Shown: one piece after another, positions 38,982 to 48,466 of the stretch | How the letters are laid out: each line of letters begins with the position of its first letter | How positions within the stretch are numbered: the stretch's first letter is position 1 | DNA from: Draconibacterium sp. | GTDB lineage: Bacteria; Bacteroidota; Bacteroidia; Bacteroidales; Prolixibacteraceae | Direction of reading: 5' to 3' | Assembly (NCBI GenBank): GCA_011620585.1 | Contig: WOYV01000070.1 | Location: forward strand, 93,855 to 157,854 | Length of the DNA: 64,000 bases | Notes under the pieces: model-generated | What the model was told of the DNA's origin: nothing | Seen by the model: the letters and a program-made list of their open reading frames with translations, nothing else | Database searches by the model: none | Position numbers and translations under genes: made by a program

Positions 38982-39896
38982 TCAAATTTCTTTTAAAGCC
39001 GATTTCATTCGTGCAACATAGTTGTCGATTTGAGCTTTCTCTTCAAAACCAACGATCATCATATCCACACTTCCGAGGCCCAGAACAAAACGAAGGGCAT
39101 GATCTATTTTCTCGCTGTCGTTGCGTAATTTTCCATCACCGATCAGTTTCATACCAATCACCCCTTTTCCCGAGCGATGCAAAGCGTTGATTACTTCAAC
39201 TACCTCAGCCGGACCGGGTTTATCCATGGCAATACCATAAGGATTAATTCGTACATGAATGACATCAACCCACTCACTTTGCAAAGCGTTTTTCATGGCA
39301 TCGAGCGAATGAACTGACACGCCGTGAGCACGGATTATTCCTTTAGCTTTCAGATTTGCGAGGATGTCCATTTGCGGTTTTAATGTTTCTGTCCAATCTT
39401 CGTCAACCATACAATGTACCTGCACAATATCGATATAATCGGTTTTCAACTCTTTTCTGAACCGGTCGACAACTACATCGGCGTTCGGGCGCGCTTTCTC
39501 CGGAATTCCTCCTTCCCGGGTCCATATTTTTGTGGTGAGTGTTAAGTCTTTCCTCTCCATTTTAGGAAGAACATCGGCCAGCAACTGATGCGTTCCATAA
39601 GTGTCGGCCATATCGAAATAACGGATACCTGTGTTGTAGGCATGGTACAATAAATCGATACTTTCACTTTTGGCCTGTTTAGTGAGGAAACTGGTTCTGT
39701 TACTGGCATGCACGCCGGTTCCCATCCCAAGAAGAGTTGTTTCTATGCCAGAATTCCCCAAACGAACTTTCTGAAACGGATCGTTATTTAATACCCTGGA
39801 ATTGCTTGCAGAAAGCGGACCCGCAAACATTAGATGAGCGGTGCCCATTCCGAGAGCGGCAATAAATTCGCGGCGTTTGATTGTTATTTTCGACAT
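38982..39896 (-). CDS. Tat-exported aldo/keto reductase
   Basis: 304 residues. The N-terminus (KRREFIAALGMG) has a twin-arginine motif followed by a hydrophobic stretch, so the protein is probably exported folded, or anchored. The AKR barrel has the catalytic tetrad positions Asp95, Tyr100 (FDMADTYG), Lys123 (TTKIW) and His161 (VQVHC). The substrate is unknown. Export of an AKR is common in Bacteroidetes oxidoreductases of the Tat type. It is followed upstream on the same strand by the FRG gene, with 38 bases between. Confidence 0.9.
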   Translation of the reverse strand: MSKITIKRREFIAALGMGTAHLMFAGPLSASNSRVLNNDPFQKVRLGNSGIETTLLGMGTGVHASNRTSFLTKQAKSESIDLLYHAYNTGIRYFDMADTYGTHQLLADVLPKMERKDLTLTTKIWTREGGIPEKARPNADVVVDRFRKELKTDYIDIVQVHCMVDEDWTETLKPQMDILANLKAKGIIRAHGVSVHSLDAMKNALQSEWVDVIHVRINPYGIAMDKPGPAEVVEVINALHRSGKGVIGMKLIGDGKLRNDSEKIDHALRFVLGLGSVDMMIVGFEEKAQIDNYVARMKSALKEI

Positions 39897-39934
39897 AATC
39901 AGTGTTTTCGTTTCAGTATTTCATATAGAACAGC

Positions 39935-40744
39935 TCAGAGCGTTTTTGGTTGATAATGGCGTTTTAACCAGCTTGCCAAACCATCCAATCCCGGGAAAAG
40001 AACTCGTTCCGTAATATTAGCCTGATCGAGTTTATCCCTGACCTCCCATTTTAATTCAGCCGGAATAATCAGCCGGCGATATACTTCAGGATGTTTTACA
40101 AGCCAATGGTCTAAAATGCCGGTGGCGTTGGTCATTACCGAAAGTAAGGCAAACTGGTTTACAATGCGGTCGTCGAGCGATGGCGGTTCAAAAAACAACA
40201 CGTTTCCGCCACCAACGGTTTCATCCAGCATTTGTACTGTTGGAAATTTGGATTCGAGCATTTCGACCGTAAAAGCATTGCATTTTTCCTCGTCGAGCAG
40301 AAGCTTAAGTTCTTTTGGTACCAAGGAATTCACCTTTACAAAATCAAGTTGCCAGATGACCCCGTCTATATCAAATTTCTCGGTATTCGATGTGGCAAAA
40401 TGCATGGCCACAAAAGGGGAGTAGGTCCAGTCGAGCAAACGTGTTGACAACCCATGATGTTGGGCCAGCACTAATGCGCGAAGTTGTGTGCTCGTTTGGT
40501 TGGTGTCGCGTGTTCGGGCATATTTTCTAAAGTTTCTCAGGATGTGGTATTCCAGATCGGGGCGGTTTCCGCAGTTTCGCAAAAAACTGTTTTCGAGCCG
40601 GTAGCGGGCATCCGATAAACCGCGAAAAGCATAATCGCTTCGGAAGCGTTCGAGCGAAGGTTTCCACGATTCGTGATAAACTTCATCCACCAACTGGTTC
40701 CAGCTCTCTATTTTGATGTCGTTCGATGTAATCGCACAGTTCAT
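39935..40744 (-). CDS. FRG domain-containing protein
   Basis: 269 residues, no signal peptide. The FRG motif is at 40-42 in YAFRGLSDARYRLENSFLR, and the second family block QHHGLSTRLLDWT is at 95-107, followed by SPFVAMHFA. FRG proteins are widespread in accessory regions; their activity is not established. A minus-strand terminator just upstream separates it from the small gene at 40854-41084, so it must have its own promoter. The surrounding block (38.4-42.7 kb) has mixed accessory genes and a pseudogene. Confidence 0.85.
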   Translation of the reverse strand: MNCAITSNDIKIESWNQLVDEVYHESWKPSLERFRSDYAFRGLSDARYRLENSFLRNCGNRPDLEYHILRNFRKYARTRDTNQTSTQLRALVLAQHHGLSTRLLDWTYSPFVAMHFATSNTEKFDIDGVIWQLDFVKVNSLVPKELKLLLDEEKCNAFTVEMLESKFPTVQMLDETVGGGNVLFFEPPSLDDRIVNQFALLSVMTNATGILDHWLVKHPEVYRRLIIPAELKWEVRDKLDQANITERVLFPGLDGLASWLKRHYQPKTL

Positions 40745-40780
40745 AATTGATCGTTGAAATTCGGATCACGAAAGTTAAAA

Positions 40781-40818
40781 AAATAAAAAAGGAAACCATC
40801 GATGATGATTTCCTTTTT
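40781..40818 (-). terminator. Terminator after small hypothetical gene
   Basis: AAAAAGGAAA (40786-40795) pairs with TTTCCTTTTT (40809-40818). On the minus strand the hairpin is followed by T-rich sequence, which fits a transcript coming from 40854-41084. Confidence 0.65.
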
Positions 40819-40853
40819 GAGGATATTCACTTGTTTTGCCCAGGTTAAAATCT

Positions 40854-41084
40854 CTATTTGCTTTCCAGAATTTTATCAGTGGTGCCGCTTGCTTCCACCG
40901 AGTCTTTTAAGGGCTTCAATTCTTCGGCATTTTTAAAACCGATCGATTTTTCGCTCTTCAAAGTGGCGCTTTTTTGAATAATTATTTTTTCGACGCTGCT
41001 GTGATGTCTGATCACATCGATTTTGTTGCTGATTTTCAGGCCCAAAATGTAAAAGATGCACGAGATCAAAATAAATGCTTTCAT
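40854..41084 (-). CDS. Small hypothetical protein with N-terminal hydrophobic segment
   Basis: 76 residues. Residues about 2-16 (KAFILISCIFYILGL) are hydrophobic and could be a signal or anchor; the rest is charged and Ser/Lys/Glu-rich without recognisable motif. Codon use looks like that of neighbouring genes, and a terminator in the right orientation lies 36 bases downstream, both supporting a real gene. Nothing can be said about function. Confidence 0.5.
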   Translation of the reverse strand: MKAFILISCIFYILGLKISNKIDVIRHHSSVEKIIIQKSATLKSEKSIGFKNAEELKPLKDSVEASGTTDKILESK

Positions 41085-41238
41085 GGTGTGAGTTTCTGTG
41101 TTTTCAAATTACCTCCAAATTATGTAAATCAATAGAACTGGGGAAACAATATCTGTGAACAAGTGGATATTTTCTGCAAACAGTCAAAAATTATCTGCGA
41201 AATGATTTTTAATTTTCTTGCGGAATACGAAGAAGTAC

Positions 41239-41940
41239 TCAGATGTGAAGTTTGGCCAGGTAATCGGAATGGTCGCCCCTGATCGCCAATTCACAACTAA
41301 GTCCGGCTTCACGAGCTGTTTTTTGCAGGTTTTCGAAATCGGTGAACAGCCAGTCGAAAGTAGATCGATGGCGTTTGTATTTCACCTCGTATTCCATTTC
41401 GCCGTAATATTGATTCGATGAAAGATCGACCCAATACGAACCGTCCTCTTCTTCAAAAAGATATTTGATATCGGATGAATCGATCAGGAGCTGACCTCCC
41501 GGCTTAAGTAGTTTTTTGAGATGTAGAAACAGTTTTTTTAATCCACTCAATGTGCCACCTATGCCGGTTCCGTTCATCAAAAGCAAAATGGTGTCGTATC
41601 GCTTTTCCTTGTATTCGAATATATCTGCCAGTATTACATTCCTGATTCCGCGTATTTTCATAACCTCAACAGCCAGTTCTGATTTTTCGAGTGCGGTAAC
41701 GTTTTTACCTTGTTCCTGCAACACCAGCGCATGACAACCGGCTGCTGCTCCAACATCCAGAATTTCGCCGTTACAAAGATCAATGGCTTTTTTTTCGATC
41801 CGTGGCATTTCCTTTAGAGTTCTGAAAAACCAGGCGACCGGAATACTTTCGTCTTCGGTGTAATTCGAATCGACACGGATATCGGGAGCTTTCCCGTTTT
41901 TTAAATAATCGTGGATGGCAGCGCCAAAAGGATCGTTCAT
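41239..41940 (-). CDS. Class I SAM-dependent methyltransferase
   Basis: 233 residues with the SAM-binding motif I ILDVGAAAGCHA near residue 60, the acidic residue after strand 2 (VTALEKS), and a motif IV-like YDTILLLMNGTGI near 115. The substrate is unknown. Its start is 10 bases after the stop of the PhzF-family gene, so the two are co-transcribed, and a small-molecule substrate is plausible but unproven. Confidence 0.88.
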   Translation of the reverse strand: MNDPFGAAIHDYLKNGKAPDIRVDSNYTEDESIPVAWFFRTLKEMPRIEKKAIDLCNGEILDVGAAAGCHALVLQEQGKNVTALEKSELAVEVMKIRGIRNVILADIFEYKEKRYDTILLLMNGTGIGGTLSGLKKLFLHLKKLLKPGGQLLIDSSDIKYLFEEEDGSYWVDLSSNQYYGEMEYEVKYKRHRSTFDWLFTDFENLQKTAREAGLSCELAIRGDHSDYLAKLHI

Positions 41941-41950
41941 TTACAAGAAT

Positions 41951-42733
41951 TTATATCGAAATTTCACCGATCATGTATGTTACCGCGGTACCGCCAATTT
42001 CAACACGGTCTCCGAGGTATTTACAGTAAAGAATGCCGCCACGTGCAGAAACCTGCTTGGCCGTCATTTCTGTTTTTTTAAGCTGATCGGCCCAATAAGG
42101 AATTAGCATGGTATGTGCCGAACCAGTTACAGGGTCCTCGTTAATCCCGACCGACGGAGCAAAAAAGCGTGAAACAAAGTCATATTTATCGGATTTTGCC
42201 GTGCAAATAACTCCGCGACTGGTAGAGTCTGCAATGCTCATAAAGTCGGGGCGCAATTGATAAATGTCGTCTTCGTTGTTAAATACCAACATTAAATCTT
42301 CGCGTCCTGCAAAGCAATTTACCGGGTGCACGTTAAATGCCGTTTTTAGTTGTGGGGGAATAAACTTGGCTTCCACTTTCGAAGATGGAAAATTCATTAC
42401 TATCAGATTTTTGTTCTTATTTACTTTGAGCATTCCACTGCGCGATTCAAACAGTATCTCGTTTTTATCGTAGTTTAAATGCTGAAATAAAACGTGTGAT
42501 GTAGCCAGCGTGGCGTGTCCGCAAAGGTCAACCTCGGCAAGCGGGGTAAACCAGCGAATTTTATAGCCTTCGTTGGTTTTGCAAAAAAAGGCGGTTTCCG
42601 AGAGGTAGTTTTCGAGGGCTATTTTCTGCATGATTTCATCGGGCAGCCACTCCTGCAAAGGAATTACAGCCGCTGGATTTCCCTGGAAAACTTCTTCAGC
42701 AAAGGCATCTACCTGGTAAATGGTTAACTTCAT
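41951..42733 (-). CDS. PhzF family isomerase/epimerase-like protein
   Basis: ATG at 42733 gives 260 residues beginning MKLTIYQVDAFAEEVFQGNP, the standard PhzF start; the frame is open 39 bases further, but that part is not family-like. The catalytic Glu46 lies in LSETAFF, and DLCGHATLATSHVLF and GINEDPVTGSAH are the other family signatures. Members catalyse isomerisation or epimerisation; the phenazine pathway is not implied. It is in an operon with the methyltransferase. Confidence 0.92.
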   Translation of the reverse strand: MKLTIYQVDAFAEEVFQGNPAAVIPLQEWLPDEIMQKIALENYLSETAFFCKTNEGYKIRWFTPLAEVDLCGHATLATSHVLFQHLNYDKNEILFESRSGMLKVNKNKNLIVMNFPSSKVEAKFIPPQLKTAFNVHPVNCFAGREDLMLVFNNEDDIYQLRPDFMSIADSTSRGVICTAKSDKYDFVSRFFAPSVGINEDPVTGSAHTMLIPYWADQLKKTEMTAKQVSARGGILYCKYLGDRVEIGGTAVTYMIGEISI

Positions 42734-42814
42734 ATGTACGTTTTTAAGAATCAAGATATTTTGATACTTCAAAGGTAGTATAATCGGGAAATGATGTTTA
42801 ATGCACGTTTATTC

Positions 42815-42857
42815 TGAAAACAAAATTAATTCAATCTTCTCATTCAGATTGAATTAG
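42815..42857 (-). terminator. Terminator after the TonB-dependent receptor gene
   Basis: AATTCAATCT (42828-42837) and AGATTGAATT (42846-42855) form a perfect stem with an eight-base loop. On the minus strand a T-rich stretch (TAATTTTGTTTT) follows. Confidence 0.7.
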
Positions 42858-42879
42858 CCGGCCTAATGCAAATGGAGAT

Positions 42880-45288
42880 TTAGAATTTAACAGTTAAACG
42901 CAGGTTGAATTTCCGGCCGGTGAGGTAGTTCGGAACCGCAAACTGATCGCCGTAAATGCTCGAAACCCAGAAATACGAAATAGTGTTGTTAATATCGAGC
43001 ATGTTAAATACTTCGAGGCTCAGCCACAGATCGGTGATATTGCGCAGAACTTTTCCTTGAACTGGATTGGCGGCGCTTATAAATACCTTTGAAAATCCTA
43101 CATCGATCCTGCGGTAGGCCGGCATACGGTAGACATCCTGATAACGTTCGCCGTTGGGTGGCCCGGTAGGAAGGCGCGAACCATAAAATGCTGAAAGCTG
43201 CATCCGGTAAGTCGGGTTTCCCGGCAAATAATCCTGGAAGAAAAGACTGAAATTCAGGGTTTGATCGGTCGGTCGGGGAATATAGCCGTGGCCATCGCCT
43301 TTAATGTCTTCTTCGGTTTGCAAAAACGAGAGACTGGCCCACGACTGAAGCCCACTCACAAATTCGCCGTTTATTTTCATATCAAGTCCGGTTGCGTACC
43401 CAACAGCTTCCTGTTCTCCCAAATAACGGATCCGCACATTGTCGATCTGGTAGGGAACAAGGTGTGTCATGTTTTTGTAATATGCTTCGGTAGTAAATCG
43501 GAAAGGACGGTCCCAGGCGGTAAAAATCAAATCGGTACCTGCTACTAACTGAAACGATTTCTGAGCTTTTGAATTGTAATTGATGCTCCCGTTGCTGTTT
43601 TTTAATTCTTTGAAAAAAGGCGATTGGTTGTAGGCGCCTGCCGATAAGCGGAACGACATTTTCTTTTCCCATTCGGGGAAATAGCTCAGAGTGGCTCGCG
43701 GGCTAACCAGGAATTCGTTGTTAAAATCCCAGTAATTTACACGCAGCCCGCCATTGATGTATAAATCGCCTGAACTTAGCGGAATACTCCATGTATCCTG
43801 GAGAAAAGCGGTGATTCGGTTCGATCTGATTTTATTTTTTGCATTCAGCGAGTGATAAAGCAATACCTGAGAATCGGAATAAGGAATAGAATAACCAGCG
43901 GAATCGCGGTAAATCCATTCATTTAACTGATCCTCAATTTCTTCGTGTTGATATTTAACTCCCCAGTTGACCAGGTGATTTTCTGAATTATACGCGCCAC
44001 GGTGCGAAAAACTGTAAACTGTTGCGTTCAGGTAATTTCGGGCGTGGTTTAAAAAAGCGCCCACACCCAGGTTCAGCACACTGTCGCCGTATTCTCCCGA
44101 TGACATATTGCGCTCCAACTCATTAAGGTAATATTCACCCAAAATATCATACGTTTCCTTTTCTTTTGCGTGGTAAGCCGAAGCAATAAACTTCAGGTTT
44201 AAATTCAGGTTAGGATGATAATTAACAGTAAATGCTCCGAGATAAGTCTGGAAATCGTCCACTTCCTGCCCTTCGAAATAGATCTTGGTATTGAGCGGTG
44301 TTTGCCAGGTCCCGAATGCAGTTTCGCGGGTTTGCGGAATAAAATTGTACTGGTTTTGCGCAACATTACCAAGGAATGAAATATCTAGTTTTTCCGACAA
44401 TTGATAAGAAATATACGTCTGAATATCGAGAAAGCGGGGGTCGTATTCACCGGTTTCGTCGAGGCTACCCAAAAGATATTTGTTGGTTTTGTACCTGATC
44501 CCGGTGATGTGTGTAAGTTTTCCTTTTAAGGCTACATCCTCGAAATGTGCACTGGCGCCCAACAAACTCACCGAGGCCGATCCACGGAAATCACTTGGTT
44601 TACGGTATTTTATATCAAGTACCGACGACATTTTATCGCCGTATTTGGCATTGAACCCACCAGCCGAGAAGTCGATGGTGGAAACCATGTCGCTGTTTAT
44701 AAAGCTTAATCCTTCCTGTTGCCCGGCCCGGATCAGAAAAGGGCGATAGATTTCCACGTCGTTAACATATACCAGGTTTTCGTCGAAATTTCCTCCACGC
44801 ACGGTATATTGCGAGCTCAACTCGTTGTTGGAAGATACGCCCGGCAAGGTCTTCAGCATGGTTTCGAGCGCTCCGGAAGCGTTTGGGATTGCGTTTATTA
44901 CTTTGGGATCGATGCTGGTTAGATTTCTTCCGTTTCGCCGTTGTTCTTTTACTATGATTTCTGCCAGTTCAACATTTTGCTCCGGCATTTCGATATTTTT
45001 AATAATGGTTTCTTCGGGTTGGGCGAAAACTGAGTCCTGAAAAGTTTTATATCCCAGCGCAGAAAATACCACAGTCAGTTTCTTTTTGGCTGGAATACGC
45101 AGCAAAAACTCGCCGCGGGCATTGGTAGTTGTTCCCAAAGTTGGATATTCTTTCAATACCACATTCACCATATCCAGCGGAACCCCCTTGTTATCATTGA
45201 GGGTGCCCTTTAATGTAGCATTGTTGCTTTGTGCAAAGCCTGGCGTGGCAATAAGCAGTAAAAGTATTAAAGTATAAAATTGCTTCAT
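42880..45288 (-). CDS. TonB-dependent receptor with N-terminal carboxypeptidase-like domain
   Basis: 802 residues from ATG 45288 (MKQFYTLIL...); the frame begins 18 bases earlier. A signal peptide ends near GFAQ. A carboxypeptidase regulatory-like domain (about 27-110) is followed by a plug domain (SGALETMLKTLPGV, VRGGNFDENLVYVND) and a large beta-barrel ending in LTVKF with terminal Phe. There is no SusD gene beside it, so it is not a classical Sus pair; it may take up iron complexes, vitamins or oligosaccharides. It is read singly between PhzF and the sialate esterase gene. Confidence 0.93.
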   Translation of the reverse strand: MKQFYTLILLLLIATPGFAQSNNATLKGTLNDNKGVPLDMVNVVLKEYPTLGTTTNARGEFLLRIPAKKKLTVVFSALGYKTFQDSVFAQPEETIIKNIEMPEQNVELAEIIVKEQRRNGRNLTSIDPKVINAIPNASGALETMLKTLPGVSSNNELSSQYTVRGGNFDENLVYVNDVEIYRPFLIRAGQQEGLSFINSDMVSTIDFSAGGFNAKYGDKMSSVLDIKYRKPSDFRGSASVSLLGASAHFEDVALKGKLTHITGIRYKTNKYLLGSLDETGEYDPRFLDIQTYISYQLSEKLDISFLGNVAQNQYNFIPQTRETAFGTWQTPLNTKIYFEGQEVDDFQTYLGAFTVNYHPNLNLNLKFIASAYHAKEKETYDILGEYYLNELERNMSSGEYGDSVLNLGVGAFLNHARNYLNATVYSFSHRGAYNSENHLVNWGVKYQHEEIEDQLNEWIYRDSAGYSIPYSDSQVLLYHSLNAKNKIRSNRITAFLQDTWSIPLSSGDLYINGGLRVNYWDFNNEFLVSPRATLSYFPEWEKKMSFRLSAGAYNQSPFFKELKNSNGSINYNSKAQKSFQLVAGTDLIFTAWDRPFRFTTEAYYKNMTHLVPYQIDNVRIRYLGEQEAVGYATGLDMKINGEFVSGLQSWASLSFLQTEEDIKGDGHGYIPRPTDQTLNFSLFFQDYLPGNPTYRMQLSAFYGSRLPTGPPNGERYQDVYRMPAYRRIDVGFSKVFISAANPVQGKVLRNITDLWLSLEVFNMLDINNTISYFWVSSIYGDQFAVPNYLTGRKFNLRLTVKF

Positions 45289-45372
45289 CGGCACAAAACT
45301 AATCAACAGGTTTCATAAAAAACTTTATATTGATCAATAAATTGTGTGACAGAAACAATTTTATTTGCGGCT

Positions 45373-47319
45373 TTACTTCGCAATTCCCGGCCAATCATCG
45401 CTGCGAAATGGCACTGCGGGCAAACCTTCTGCATTGTACAAATTCAGATCTTCGGGATTATCGGCCCAGCCAAAACGTACGGCCACCGGGTTAGACACTG
45501 CATCGCAACCAACTTCAATAGTATTATTATCTGTGATTTTGGCTTTTGCCCAATAAAATTTATGATCCGGGCCGGCTAAAGTAAAGGCTTTTACATAACC
45601 GTATTTGTCTTTTGTTATTAATTCTGACCCGGTTGATTTAAAAGTTACAACTGCTTTACCATTTCTAAACTCAACTTTATCGAACATTGGCCCTGAGTTA
45701 ACAACTTCCTGTTTATATGCAATTTTAAATGCATTTAATGCAAGACGTTTACCAACATCTTCCTTGTTTTTCGGATGAATATCGTTGGCTTCACCTATAT
45801 CAATTGCTGATGCCATTCCGGTATTTGGTAAATCCAAAGTCATGGTTTGAGCCTCACGCAATTCGGCCCATGTACTTTCGGTTGGCAATTCAGCAGGCTT
45901 CATATAATTAGCCAATTGCACAAACAGGAAAGTGAAGTCACCCTGATTCCAATGATTTCGCCAATCGCTTATCATGTTTGGAAAAATGCGTTGGTATTGT
46001 TTGGCACGGTCGGCATTCGATTCCCCCTGGTACCAGATCGCACCTTTTATCGCGTAGGGAACCAAGGGATTAATCATTCCGTTATAAAGCAGGGTAGGAT
46101 AACTATTCGGGCCTAATGTTTCGTTGCCAATCACAGCTTTCGAAATTTTAAATTTCCATGCACCGGCTACATCAATTTTCTGTTTGTTGGCTACAAGGTA
46201 TAAATCGTCGGGAGCGCCATAGATACCGCCACCTCCGCCAGTGTCTTCCACACGGACAGTAAGCACATTTTTCCCAACTTTCAATATGTTTTTTTCTACG
46301 GTGTAAATTCTATTAGCATCGTATTGGTTTATAGCGCCAATTTTTACACCATTCCAAAAAGTAATGTCGTTATCATCAATTTTTCCTAAATGAAGCGTTG
46401 CATCTGCCTGGATTTGCTCCTCTGTCAGGTTAATTTCTTTTCGGTACCAGGCAATCCCGTCAATGTCGGGGAAACCTTCTCCTTCCCAAAGTGCAGGGGT
46501 TGAAATACTTTTCCAGCTACTGTCATCAAAATCAGAAACAGCCCAAATGGCCTGACCGTTTTGTATACCAAGATCATTTGAAGGGATTGTTCCTCCAAGT
46601 ATCTTTTCCAGTTTTTCGGTCTTTAGCTGCCGGTAATTGTCCAAATCGATATGTTGCAGCTCGCTGAGCGCTTCTTTAAAGTCAGGGTCATTTTTAATGG
46701 TTTCCTGGCTGGTCCATGTTTCGGCAACCGTTCCTCCCCACGATGTGTGGATCAGGCCAATTGGCACATCGAGTTTATTTACAAGCGATTTGCCAAAGAA
46801 ATAAGCAACCGCCGAAAATTGCGACGCTGTTTCAGGTGAGCATTCAACCCATTCTCCCGATGTTAAATCATCTTCAGGAAATTGCGCTGTTCGCCTCGAA
46901 ACGGTAAATAAACGCATCTTTGGATAGTTGGCTTTTTCAATTTCCTCAGCTCCGTTACTGGCATTTGCCAACTGAAATTCCATATTCGATTGCCCCGAGC
47001 AAACCCACACTTCTCCAACCATCACATTTTTAAATTCAATGGTATTTTTGCCTTTTACAGTCAAAGTGTAAGGCCCTCCATATTCTTGTGCAGGTAGTTT
47101 TATACTCCACTTCCCGTTTTTGTCTGCTTTTGTGTGAAGAGAAGTATTATTAAAGGTTACAATTACCTGTTCTCCTTTATTGCCCCAGCCCCAAACAGGA
47201 ATTTCGATGCCTTGTTGCAGTACCATGTTCGAGCTAAAAATTTTGGGTAATTTAACTTCGGCATGAACCTGAATTGCAACAAGAGCAAGCAGAAGAATTA
47301 AAAATTTCTTTGTTGTCAT
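45373..47319 (-). CDS. Sialate O-acetylesterase family protein
   Basis: 648 residues with a signal peptide (to about residue 20, VHAE). The SGNH-type esterase domain has the GQSNMEF motif at 109-115 (nucleophile Ser111). A galactose-binding/jelly-roll type insert lies at about 255-395 (WAVSDFDDSSWKSIS, DGIAWYRKEINL). The catalytic His/Asp block appears near 540 (DIHPKNKEDVGKRLAL). Members remove O-acetyl groups from sialic acids or from acetylated plant and marine polysaccharides. It is exported and probably feeds glycan uptake, possibly with the adjacent receptor. Confidence 0.92.
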   Translation of the reverse strand: MTTKKFLILLLALVAIQVHAEVKLPKIFSSNMVLQQGIEIPVWGWGNKGEQVIVTFNNTSLHTKADKNGKWSIKLPAQEYGGPYTLTVKGKNTIEFKNVMVGEVWVCSGQSNMEFQLANASNGAEEIEKANYPKMRLFTVSRRTAQFPEDDLTSGEWVECSPETASQFSAVAYFFGKSLVNKLDVPIGLIHTSWGGTVAETWTSQETIKNDPDFKEALSELQHIDLDNYRQLKTEKLEKILGGTIPSNDLGIQNGQAIWAVSDFDDSSWKSISTPALWEGEGFPDIDGIAWYRKEINLTEEQIQADATLHLGKIDDNDITFWNGVKIGAINQYDANRIYTVEKNILKVGKNVLTVRVEDTGGGGGIYGAPDDLYLVANKQKIDVAGAWKFKISKAVIGNETLGPNSYPTLLYNGMINPLVPYAIKGAIWYQGESNADRAKQYQRIFPNMISDWRNHWNQGDFTFLFVQLANYMKPAELPTESTWAELREAQTMTLDLPNTGMASAIDIGEANDIHPKNKEDVGKRLALNAFKIAYKQEVVNSGPMFDKVEFRNGKAVVTFKSTGSELITKDKYGYVKAFTLAGPDHKFYWAKAKITDNNTIEVGCDAVSNPVAVRFGWADNPEDLNLYNAEGLPAVPFRSDDWPGIAK

Positions 47320-47426
47320 AACGAGTGGGTTTAAGTTTTGTCAAAGCTAATTAATTGACAGGATAATTCCACGCCTGAGTGAATGAATGATTAGAGAATT
47401 GTGAATACAATAATAAGCCCGGATGT

Positions 47427-47586
47427 TTATTGTTTCCCTGGTTTTGTGAAATATTCGGTAATGGATTCCATGTAAAGCTCGTAAGCATCAATGCCTTTAT
47501 CCGTAATTTTTAATGTTGAAAGCGGTGTGAAGTGTTTTTAGTAATTCTTTTTCGCTGAATTCAGGCTCATGGCTAATACGTTCCAT
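47427..47586 (-). pseudogene. Remnant of a winged-helix transcriptional regulator
   Basis: From the ATG at 47586 one frame gives MERISHEPEFSEKELLKTLH and then stops. The neighbouring frame continues with STLKITDKGIDAYELYMESI and ends KPGKQ at 47427. The second part resembles the C-terminal wing and helix of PadR/HTH_34-type regulators. The protein is far too short and is broken by a frameshift, so it is a gene fragment. The family call is tentative. Confidence 0.45.
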
Positions 47587-47679
47587 TGTTAAAGTTTTGT
47601 CTGTAACAATTAAACAAGTTTGCGATACAAACCAAATTTATTTTGTACTACAGGTTCTATTGATTTTTGCAATTATCGC

Positions 47680-48170
47680 TTACTGTTTAAAAATAGTGGT
47701 TTTACAACTGTTGTAATTTGTATTGATGTATAAGAAATACAGGTCTTTAGGAAGTTCAGGCAATTGTAAACGAAAAGCCGGTTTTTGTTTTTGTTCCTGT
47801 ATCAGTAAGCGGGTCGCAATCGCTATCGTGTTTGATGGTAATAAACACACCCGCATCTGAAAACAACTTTTTATTTTCCTTATTCTGAACACGATACCTG
47901 AATTCAACAATTTCATTGAATCGTTCCTCAACAATGTAACCAAAGTTATCGGCTGCTCCACAAGGAAACAAGCCTATTTTAGGCGCAACAACAAAAGCAA
48001 CTTCCATTTGGCAGATTTATCGCACAGATCATTATCCAATAAGTTTCCGGCAATAACATCATTGTTGCAAACAATCAGCGTAGAATATCTATCGTTTAAA
48101 GCAATTGGTTTCTCTTGTGCCCATAGAAAATTAAACTCGGGATGGAAGAAATTGGTAAAAGGTTAACGCC
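47680..48170 (-). pseudogene. Remnant of an Ig/cadherin-like repeat (Big_9 type) protein
   Basis: Joined minus-strand frames give STLIVCNNDVIAGNLLDND, then VAFVVAPKIGLFP, FNEIVEFRYRVQNKEN and GVFITIKHDSDCD, which follow the layout of bacterial tandem Ig/cadherin-like repeats (YST..., GNVLDND, FTYRV, VTITV). A frameshift near 48000 separates the first block from the rest, and a second near 47790 would be needed to reach the last 30 codons. No start, signal peptide or sorting domain remains. It looks like a single leftover repeat of a large surface protein. Confidence 0.5.
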
Positions 48171-48432
48171 AGGTTTTATTACACGCAAATGTGCAAATAC
48201 CAAACAGCTCATTCGTTCATTTTATCTTTTTCTGCCTATATAGTTAATGTGATACTGTTAAATGATTGGTTTTGTCTCCTATTCTCATTAACCGTTTGCG
48301 GTTGAATATGAACACAATAGGGGTTGTGGATGACCGGCATAGGTTCACTAACAGTTTTTTAAGAAACACGAGGGTAGTTATAAGTTTTTCTATGTTCATT
48401 TCAAAAAAGGATTTTAAAACAATCAATAGTTT
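48171..48432. other. AT-rich spacer before fumarase, nothing recognised
   Basis: Two overlapping 60-codon open frames on opposite strands (about 48244-48448) mirror each other and resemble nothing I know. I see no RNA gene, and no repeat beyond short T-runs. Confidence 0.4.
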
Positions 48433-48440
48433 TATCTTTG
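48433..48440 (+). promoter_or_regulatory. Bacteroidota -7 box for the fumarase gene
   Basis: TATCTTTG matches TAnnTTTG exactly, 26 bases before the ATG at 48467, with TTTT at a shortened -33 distance. Confidence 0.5.
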
Positions 48441-48466
48441 AGGTTTAATTAATAAACCGTTATAAA

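Noticed and set aside
39935..42733. FRG gene, methyltransferase and PhzF gene as a phage-defence island
   Set aside because: No nuclease, helicase, restriction or abortive-infection partner is present; the methyltransferase is a small-molecule type co-transcribed with PhzF.
48244..48448. Two overlapping 60-codon frames on opposite strands before fumarase
   Set aside because: They mirror each other, lack family resemblance and show no initiation signal; likely chance frames.
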